DNA from: Coriobacteriales bacterium | GTDB lineage: Bacteria; Actinomycetota; Coriobacteriia; Coriobacteriales; UBA8131 | Assembly (NCBI GenBank): GCA_031263105.1 | Contig: JAISGJ010000030.1 | Coordinates: 1-35,322 of the forward strand | Direction of reading: 5' to 3' | DNA: 35,322 bases | In this document: positions 9,002 to 15,863 of the stretch, piece by piece | Position numbering within the stretch: the stretch's first letter is position 1 | Layout of the letters: every line of letters begins with the position of its first letter | Notes under the pieces: model-generated | What the model saw: the letters and a program-made list of their open reading frames with translations, nothing else | Told to the model about the DNA's origin: nothing | Database searches by the model: none | Translations under genes and position numbers: made by a program

Positions 9002-9022
9002 GTCCGTCTCCCTGAGCCTGCC

Positions 9023-9685
9023 TCAATACTGCCCATCCTTGCCTTCGGAGCGTTGCCGGAGCGTTGCGAGCATCCCTTCGACCAGTAACGCCAGCCCGAG
9101 GTAATACTCGGTTTTCGCTCCCTCCTTTGCCAGCATACACCACTCAAAGCCCCACCTCAACAGGTGCTCGGCGCAGAAGTCGGAGCGGGCCGCAAGCAGG
9201 CTTTGCGCCTCGTCGCCTCTTCCCTTGGAGAGCATCTTGGCAGCCTGTGACGTAAGATGGCCCACGAACTGTACCTCGAAGGCTATGTGGTCGTCCGGCT
9301 CCTTGTACAGGTTGGGGACCTGTAGTCCATATGCCTTGAACCACTCGCGCACCATGAGGGTCTCCGCCTGGAAGAGGAGGTCCTTCTCCCTGTTGGTGTA
9401 CACCGATTCCCATGGCGGGGCCTTCGGCCTGCCCGGCCCCTCGAACATGCAGAGGTAGTCGTATTTCAGCGCGTCCAGTTGGGAGCCGTCGTATCTTCGC
9501 GCCCATGCGGCAAGCATCTTCGCGCCCTTCTGCGTGAAAGGCTGCCCGGTGGCGAAGGGAACGTCGGAGAACACGTCCCCTGCGGCCAACTGCGCAAGCT
9601 GCTCGGGCTCGGGCGAGGCAGCCAACAGGGTGCCGAGGGCCATCAGGTACGCGCCTTCTGCCTCTAGGGCTGACAGCGTGCTCAC
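9023..9685 (-). CDS. TorD/DmsD-family molybdoenzyme maturation chaperone
   Basis: DYLCMFEGPGRPKAPPWESVYTNREKDLLFQAETLMVREWFKAYGL; GTG start with GGAGGA-type RBS. Confidence 0.88.
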   Translation of the reverse strand: MSTLSALEAEGAYLMALGTLLAASPEPEQLAQLAAGDVFSDVPFATGQPFTQKGAKMLAAWARRYDGSQLDALKYDYLCMFEGPGRPKAPPWESVYTNREKDLLFQAETLMVREWFKAYGLQVPNLYKEPDDHIAFEVQFVGHLTSQAAKMLSKGRGDEAQSLLAARSDFCAEHLLRWGFEWCMLAKEGAKTEYYLGLALLVEGMLATLRQRSEGKDGQY

Positions 9686-9797
9686 TTCCGTCCTTCCTCC
9701 TCCGGTCGATACGGCCCCGCAGCAGCAGGCCGCCCGTCCTGTGCGATGTGCGGGGAGCCTGCCGCTTCCGTATGGCAACGCCGACGACGCCATGCTC

Positions 9798-10355
9798 TCA
9801 CGTGAGCATCTGCGGCTTGGGGTCGATGAGCAGGCTCGGGGCGGTCATCGAGGGGTCGGACAGCACCGGGAGGGCGGCGGTGAGGTCGGAGCCGTAGGCG
9901 GCCTTCAGCTCCTCGAGGTCCCCGAAATCGAGGCAGCGCGTGTAGCACGAGGCCACGCATGCGGGCTTCTCGCCGACGGCCAGCAGGCCGCGGCAGCCGT
10001 CGCATTTGTTGACCGTGTCCATGTCGGGGAGGAACACGGGCGCACCGTAGGGGCAGGCGGCGATGCACTCCTGGCAGGCGATGCAGAGCTCCTGGTCGAT
10101 GGCCACCAGTCCTGTGTCGGGGTCCTTCGAGATGGCCTCTACCGGACAGACGGCCATGCAGGCAGGCATCGCACAGTGGTTGCAGGCCAGCGAGAGGGAG
10201 GCGGCCCAGATGTCGAGGTAGGTGCCGCCCTCGTACTCGTCCACGTGGCGGTAGTTGAAACCCACCTTGAGGTCGTTGACGTCCTTGCAGGCGATGACAC
10301 AGGCCTTGCACGTCGAGCATTCGTTCATATTGACGTAGAACCCGTTCTGGGCCAT
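9798..10355 (-). CDS. 4Fe-4S ferredoxin, DmsB-like electron-transfer subunit
   Basis: CSTCKACVIACK, CNHCAMPACMAVCP, CIACQECIAACP, CDGCRGL...CVASC; starts 1-2 nt after the catalytic gene stop. Confidence 0.93.
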   Translation of the reverse strand: MAQNGFYVNMNECSTCKACVIACKDVNDLKVGFNYRHVDEYEGGTYLDIWAASLSLACNHCAMPACMAVCPVEAISKDPDTGLVAIDQELCIACQECIAACPYGAPVFLPDMDTVNKCDGCRGLLAVGEKPACVASCYTRCLDFGDLEELKAAYGSDLTAALPVLSDPSMTAPSLLIDPKPQMLT

Positions 10356-10356
10356 G

Positions 10357-13071
10357 TCACACCTCCACGATTCTCTGCGGTCTGAGGCAATCGTCCACGA
10401 AGTCGCCGTCCCAGATCTCGAACTGGACATTGGTGCTGTTCCACGCCTGGACGCCGCAGTCGGACATGAGGGGGCCACAGAGCACGTTGAAGCAGCCGGC
10501 GTCGTCAAGGTCGGTCTCGGGATCGATGTTCGCCAACATGCACTCGTCCATCATCACGACGCCCTTCATGACGCGCTCGGTGAGGGTCACGCGGCGCAGG
10601 GTCCGGCCCCAGCGGCTGGAGATCAGCACCACGTCGCCATCGCCGACGTTGCGCTCGGCAGCATCCGCAGGGTTGATGCGCAGAAGGTTGGGGAAGGCCT
10701 CGCGCAGTTGCGGGACGTTGTCCCAGGTGCTGTGCACGGTGCGATAGCCGTGCAGCGAGAGCCCGAGGAGCGGGTAGTCGCCCTTGACCTTGCTGTCCCA
10801 ATCGGAATAGGTGTCCATCCACCCTTCCTCGAAATGCCCGTACTTGGCGATGGGCTCCTTGACCGTGTAGCCGTAGGCGGTGGTGACGTCGGCAAGCGCC
10901 TGGCAGTAGATCTCGATCTTGCCGGTAGAGGTCTGCAAGGGGTTGGCCACAGGGTCGTCCAGATAGTCCTTGTAGGGGATGAACCCGTAGTTGTCTCCCC
11001 TGCTGCGCTCCACCCGGTACAGGCCGTCCTCGTAGAACTGCCCGATGGTGATCCTCCCCTCCTGCGGCTCGCACTCTATGCCTTCGGGGACGTCCTCGGC
11101 CGTAATGGTGAAGAGCGGCTCCTTGGTCTCGCCGTCCGCCGCAAGCACCCACGAGCCGGCAAGGATGTTGAAGAACTGCTGTTCCTCGCTGAGGGGGAAG
11201 ATGAGATCGGGGTCGAGCCCGAGGGCCTCGCCGATGCCCCGCTCGATCTGGGGGTCGGAGCGCGTCTCGAAGAGGGGCTCGACGATCTTCTCGTTGGCCA
11301 AGACGACCTCCCTGTTGAACTTGCTCAGGACCGACACGTCGCCCCGTTCCCAAGGGGTGGCGACCGGCAGGATGATGTCCGCGTACAGGGAGCGGGTGTC
11401 CATGACGATGGGGCAGGAGAGCACGAAATCGACGGCCCTGTGGGCCTTGATGCCGGTGAGGATGTCCGGGTTGTCGTTGAAATTGTCCGACCTGTTCATA
11501 TGCGCGATCATGCGGATGTCCAGGTCCGTCTCGCCCTGTATGCCGCGACGGATCTTCTTGTTGAGGACGCTGCGCCATTGGTCGCTGTGGCAGACGGCAT
11601 AGTAGTCGGTCGTTGCGTCCAGGGAATCGATGTCGCCGCTGTAGGGCGACACGGGGTTGTCGATGCCGGGGACGCCGTTGCTCCCCGAGCCGACGAGCTT
11701 GACGCCGCCGTTTCCGGACCCTTGGTTGCTGCTGCTCACATAGCCCACACAGGCGCCCGGCTTGCCGAGGTTGCCCGTCATGAGCCCGATGGTCAAAAAC
11801 GCCTGCGTCCACTCCGAGCCGTTGCTCACGCGGGCAGGGGCACGGGACGCGGTGAGCGCCATGGGCTTCTCCGTCGCCATGGCCGTGGCCAGGGAACGTA
11901 TCATCTCGACGGGGGTCCCGCAGAACTCCGTCGCCCATTCCGGCGTCTTGGGCACGCCGTCATAGGTGCCGAGCACGTAGTCCTTGAAGCTTCCCTGGGG
12001 GTCGGCGCCCTCGGGCATATGGTCCGCGTCGAAACCGAGGCAGTACGTGTCGAGGAACTCCTGGTCCTGCAGGTCGTTGGTTATCATCTCGTAGGCGATT
12101 GCCAGCAGCAGCGGCACGTCCTCTGAGGGCCGCACGGGCACGAACTCGGCATCGAGCACCTTCGCGGAGTCGTGGAAGACGGGATCCACGGCGATGAAGC
12201 GCGCGCCTGCCGCCTTCGCCGCCTGGAAGTTACGTATGGCGTTGCACTGGCACGACCACGTGGGGTTGTGGCCCCACAGCACGATGAGCTTGGAGTTGTA
12301 GTACTCGTAGCGGTCGGGCAGGGTGAGGGAGGGCGGCGCGTTGTCGTAGTCGCCGAGCATGAGGGGCGCAGGCCACCTGCTGCCGCCATCGGAGCGCCCG
12401 CCCCATTTTTCCGCATAGCCGCCATAGGCCGCGAAGGAACGGGAGCGGTCGCGGCAGGGGCAGTAGATGGACTTGCTGCCATAGGCGTCGACTATGCGCT
12501 TGGTCTCCGTGCCTATCAGTTCGAGGGCCTCCTCCCAGGAGATGCGCACCCATTCGTCTGTCCCACGGAGCTCGCCGTTGACGTTGTCCCCGCCTCCCGG
12601 CTGCCAGTTCTTGCGCTTCATGGGGTATTTGATGCGGTCGGCCCCGAAGACGAGGTGCCTCAGGGAGCGGCCGCGGGCACAGGCGCGTTGTTGGACGAAG
12701 TCGAAGCTGTCGGTGCCCAGATCGTCGGTCTTCTGCTGCAGGACCATGCCGTCCTTCACGTAGACCTTGTTGACGCAGCTCCCGCCGCAGGCAAGCCAGC
12801 AGCTGGCGCACTTCCACTCGCCGCCTTCCAATACCTCGTAGTCGACCTGCGTTGCGGGCACATCCTCCCCCTGGCCCGCCGTGTCGCTCGACGGGGCGCA
12901 GGCCACAAGGTTGGCCGTTGCTGCCGCGCCCACGAGAACCGCGCTCCACTTTACGAACGAACGGCGATCCAGCCCTTCGTCCCCTGGCCCTGTACGGGGG
13001 GCCGCCCGCCCCGCCTCCGCCGTCTCCGCATGAGACGCCTCCTGCACCGCCTTCGCTGTCTTTGGGTTCAT
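10357..13071 (-). CDS. Tat-exported DMSO reductase-family molybdopterin oxidoreductase (catalytic subunit), probable lipoprotein
   Basis: RRSFVKWSAVLVGAAATANLVAC (twin Arg plus LVAC lipobox); CASCWLACGGSC...RACARGRS Fe-S motif; GGAGG RBS before the ATG at 13071. Confidence 0.92.
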   Translation of the reverse strand: MNPKTAKAVQEASHAETAEAGRAAPRTGPGDEGLDRRSFVKWSAVLVGAAATANLVACAPSSDTAGQGEDVPATQVDYEVLEGGEWKCASCWLACGGSCVNKVYVKDGMVLQQKTDDLGTDSFDFVQQRACARGRSLRHLVFGADRIKYPMKRKNWQPGGGDNVNGELRGTDEWVRISWEEALELIGTETKRIVDAYGSKSIYCPCRDRSRSFAAYGGYAEKWGGRSDGGSRWPAPLMLGDYDNAPPSLTLPDRYEYYNSKLIVLWGHNPTWSCQCNAIRNFQAAKAAGARFIAVDPVFHDSAKVLDAEFVPVRPSEDVPLLLAIAYEMITNDLQDQEFLDTYCLGFDADHMPEGADPQGSFKDYVLGTYDGVPKTPEWATEFCGTPVEMIRSLATAMATEKPMALTASRAPARVSNGSEWTQAFLTIGLMTGNLGKPGACVGYVSSSNQGSGNGGVKLVGSGSNGVPGIDNPVSPYSGDIDSLDATTDYYAVCHSDQWRSVLNKKIRRGIQGETDLDIRMIAHMNRSDNFNDNPDILTGIKAHRAVDFVLSCPIVMDTRSLYADIILPVATPWERGDVSVLSKFNREVVLANEKIVEPLFETRSDPQIERGIGEALGLDPDLIFPLSEEQQFFNILAGSWVLAADGETKEPLFTITAEDVPEGIECEPQEGRITIGQFYEDGLYRVERSRGDNYGFIPYKDYLDDPVANPLQTSTGKIEIYCQALADVTTAYGYTVKEPIAKYGHFEEGWMDTYSDWDSKVKGDYPLLGLSLHGYRTVHSTWDNVPQLREAFPNLLRINPADAAERNVGDGDVVLISSRWGRTLRRVTLTERVMKGVVMMDECMLANIDPETDLDDAGCFNVLCGPLMSDCGVQAWNSTNVQFEIWDGDFVDDCLRPQRIVEV

Positions 13072-13240
13072 ACGTCCTCCTTCGGTTGTCCTGCCCGTCA
13101 AGACCATGGGTCAAGCCTGCAACTGCCCTACTGAACAGTAAACACCGAAGGGCCCGGGCAACTCAATGCTTTGATATTTAAAAAACTATAAAGAATTTAT
13201 TAAGTCGCCCCCCTGCTCCGCCGTCACGTGGGAGGCCTGT

Positions 13241-13264
13241 AAGTTAGGATATGCTAATATTTAG
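13241..13264. promoter_or_regulatory. DtxR/IdeR-like operator candidate upstream of the AraC gene
   Basis: AAGTTAGGATATGCTAATATTTAG; resembles TTAGG(N)CTAA-type boxes and shares the AAGTTAGG half-site with 14344-14371. Confidence 0.35.
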
Positions 13265-13312
13265 AGAACCGGCTTTCAGCGATGCGACAAGGCCCTCTGA
13301 CGATCGGAAGCG

Positions 13313-14305
13313 ATGGTACGGCCCATGGCCCGTGAGGATTTTCCCGAATGGTACGGCGAGGATGCCCGTCTCCTGGGCGACGACGAGGGGATGCGCAGGC
13401 TGGCCTATGACGTGGACGGGACGGACGGGACGATCGCCTTCACCGACTTCGCCGTCTTCGCAGGCATCCACATGGGGCTCATGGACGTCCGCGCCAGCCA
13501 GGGGCACTCCGTCACCCCGCTGCGCCACGACGTCCTCGAGATCGTCCACTGCCGCCGTGGCCGCTTCGAGTGCGAGCTTGCACGGGACACCTGCGTCTGC
13601 GTGGCCGAGGGCGATTTCGCGGTCACCTCGACAGCGCTGATCGCCGAGCGCGTCCGCTACTCCTTCCCCTTCAACTCGTTTCTGGGAATCGCCGTCGTCA
13701 TCGACTTCGCGGCGCTCACGCCCGAGACGCGGCAGGTGCTCGCAGCGCTCTCGATCGACCTCGACCGCCTGCACGAGAACCTCTGCCTCGAGGAGCGGTG
13801 GTTCACAGGGGCCTGCACCGACAGCATCGGGCGTGTCTTCTCCGACCTGTACGAGGCCGTCCGCACAAACGACCGCTGCTGCTTCCGCCTCAAGGTGCTC
13901 GAACTGCTGTTCCTGGTCGAGCGCTTCCATGCCGAGGAGGGGCGGCACGGCACGTACTGCTCGGGCAGCCGCGCACGAACGGTCAGGCTCATGCGCGACC
14001 GGCTCGTCTCGGGCCTCGGCGAGCGAATCTCGCTTGAGGGCCTCGCGCGTGAGCACGGCATCGGCCTCACCCTGTTCCAGAACGCCTTCAGGGACATCTA
14101 CGGCCTCACGCCCTACGCCTACCTGAAGCACTACAAGATGCACCAGGCGGCGGCCCGGCTGACGGACGGCACGGAGAGCGTGGCCGAGATAGCCCAGTCG
14201 CTCGGCTACCGAAACGCCAGCAAGTTCGCAGGCGCCTTCAAGGACGTGCTGGGGACGACCCCCCGGGAGTACCGCAGAATGAATACCGTTTTGGAGCAAT
14301 CCTGA
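13313..14305 (+). CDS. AraC-family transcriptional regulator
   Basis: C-terminal double HTH: ISLEGLAREHGIGLTLFQNAFRDIYGLTPYAYLKHYKMHQAAARL...SVAEIAQSLGYRNASKFAGAFKDVLGTTPREYRR. Confidence 0.9.
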   Translation: MVRPMAREDFPEWYGEDARLLGDDEGMRRLAYDVDGTDGTIAFTDFAVFAGIHMGLMDVRASQGHSVTPLRHDVLEIVHCRRGRFECELARDTCVCVAEGDFAVTSTALIAERVRYSFPFNSFLGIAVVIDFAALTPETRQVLAALSIDLDRLHENLCLEERWFTGACTDSIGRVFSDLYEAVRTNDRCCFRLKVLELLFLVERFHAEEGRHGTYCSGSRARTVRLMRDRLVSGLGERISLEGLAREHGIGLTLFQNAFRDIYGLTPYAYLKHYKMHQAAARLTDGTESVAEIAQSLGYRNASKFAGAFKDVLGTTPREYRRMNTVLEQS

Positions 14306-14343
14306 CGATTTGGAGTAGAAGCCGCACCGTGGATGCTGCATCA

Positions 14344-14371
14344 TATGAAGTTAGGTACTATTAACTTCATA
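14344..14371. promoter_or_regulatory. Inverted-repeat operator candidate upstream of the ECF S component
   Basis: TATGAAGTTA-ggtactat-TAACTTCATA, perfect 10-bp arms, just upstream of RBS ggaggg and the ATG at 14388. Confidence 0.55.
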
Positions 14372-14387
14372 CCATACGGAGGGTTCC

Positions 14388-14999
14388 ATGAACACGGTCG
14401 AAGGCACCACGGCACCAGCTTCCAGAAAACTCGGCACACGCGACCTCATCCTTGCGGGCGCGTTCGCGGCGGTCTACCTCGTCGTCCTGCTCGGCGTTGT
14501 GATGGGGCTGGGCGTCATCCCCATCCTTTTCCTGATGGTCCCGCTGTTTCTGGGCATCATACTGGGGCCGATATTCTCGGTGTACTGCACGAAACTGAAC
14601 AAGCCCGGTGCCCTGTGCATCCTCGCGGTGCTGGTCGGCCTCGTCGAAGCAATGACAGGCAACTGGTACGCGTTGGTGTGGGCGGTCGTCATCGGCCTGA
14701 TTGCCGAGTTACTCGCACGTGCAGGCAAATACCGCTCTAAAGCCTTCTACAAGGTGAGTTACACCGTCTTCTCTCTGACCAATATGGGGCCGTTCTGGCT
14801 CGTCGTCCTCGCAAAACCGGCGTGGCTGGCAGCCTGTGCACAGTACTACGGAGCGGACTACGTCGCCACCATCGACGCGCTCACGCCATCGTGGGTTGTC
14901 TTCGTGTTCATCGCGCTGGCGCTGGTCGGCGGCGTCATCGGAGCCTATATTGGCCAGGGCCTGCTGAAGAAGCATTTTGAGAAGGCCGGCGTCGTTTGA
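14388..14999 (+). CDS. ECF transporter substrate-binding (S) component, Trep_Strep/MptE-like membrane protein
   Basis: Small multi-TM protein (TRDLILAGAFAAVYLVVLLGVVMG...); followed by EcfT- and EcfA-like genes. Confidence 0.82.
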   Translation: MNTVEGTTAPASRKLGTRDLILAGAFAAVYLVVLLGVVMGLGVIPILFLMVPLFLGIILGPIFSVYCTKLNKPGALCILAVLVGLVEAMTGNWYALVWAVVIGLIAELLARAGKYRSKAFYKVSYTVFSLTNMGPFWLVVLAKPAWLAACAQYYGADYVATIDALTPSWVVFVFIALALVGGVIGAYIGQGLLKKHFEKAGVV

Positions 15000-15754
15000 T
15001 GGAACTGCTCGCGTCCCAGGCATCGAGGGCCTTCGTGCCGCTTGACCCGCGAACCAAGCTTGCCCTGATGTTCGCGACGTGCTTTACCATATTCCGGGTC
15101 GCTCCCCTGCCGCTTGAGGCCGGCGTCATCGTCGTCATAGCGCTGCTGTTCGTAAACGAGAGGCGCTTTGGCGCCGCCTTGGGCATCGCGTTGGTTTTCG
15201 CCGCCCTGGTCTCGTTCGACTGGTATCTCGTGCCGCTCCTGCACGGTCTGTTTGCAACCGTCCTTCTCGCAGTCATACGCTGTGTACGCCTGTTCATGCC
15301 GCTGCTCCTGTGCGGCAACCTGATGATGCGCAGCACGACGGTCAGCCAGTTCATCGCCGCCATGAGGAAGATGCATGTCCCGGCAAAGCTGGTCATCCCG
15401 CTTTCGGTCGTCTTCCGCTTCATCCCGACCATCAAGGAGGAGTGGGACTCCATCAGGGCCGCCATGCGCTTCAGGGGCATCGAGGTCTCTGCGGTGCGCG
15501 TCGTGCGCTCCCCTCTCCAGACCCTCGAATACGCGCTCGTCCCCCTTCTGATGTCGACGGCGACCATAGCCAACGAACTCGCCGCCGCCTCGCTGAGCCG
15601 AGGCCTTGACAGCGAGACCAGGCGGAGCAGCCTCACCGAGGTCAGGCTGTCGGCGGCCGACTGTCTGCTCCTTGCGCTCTGCGCGCTGTTCATCGTCCTC
15701 TCCTTCGCGGAGCCGTCCATCGGCCGCTGGCTCTCGCTGGGACAAATGGGGTAG
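14996..15754 (+). CDS. ECF transporter transmembrane component (EcfT-like)
   Basis: LDPRTKLALMFATC N-terminus, RKMHVPAKLVIPLSVVFRFIPTIKEEWDSIRAAMRFRGIE coupling region; ATGA-type overlap with the upstream gene. Confidence 0.9.
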   Translation: MMELLASQASRAFVPLDPRTKLALMFATCFTIFRVAPLPLEAGVIVVIALLFVNERRFGAALGIALVFAALVSFDWYLVPLLHGLFATVLLAVIRCVRLFMPLLLCGNLMMRSTTVSQFIAAMRKMHVPAKLVIPLSVVFRFIPTIKEEWDSIRAAMRFRGIEVSAVRVVRSPLQTLEYALVPLLMSTATIANELAAASLSRGLDSETRRSSLTEVRLSAADCLLLALCALFIVLSFAEPSIGRWLSLGQMG

Positions 15755-15784
15755 AGGGCGGATGAGGACGATGCGCGACCTACC

Positions 15785-15857
15785 GTTCACACCGTGTCAT
15801 TACGAGCGGCGCCGCCGGAGGCGGCGCCTCCGCTCGGAATGACAGTGGGGTGTGAAC
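15785..15857. repeat. Modular palindromic element, minimal copy B, inside the ECF operon
   Basis: gttcacaccgtgtcattacgagc-ggcgccgccggaggcggcgcc-tccgctcggaatgacagtggggtgtgaac. Confidence 0.88.
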
Positions 15858-15863
15858 AGCAGC

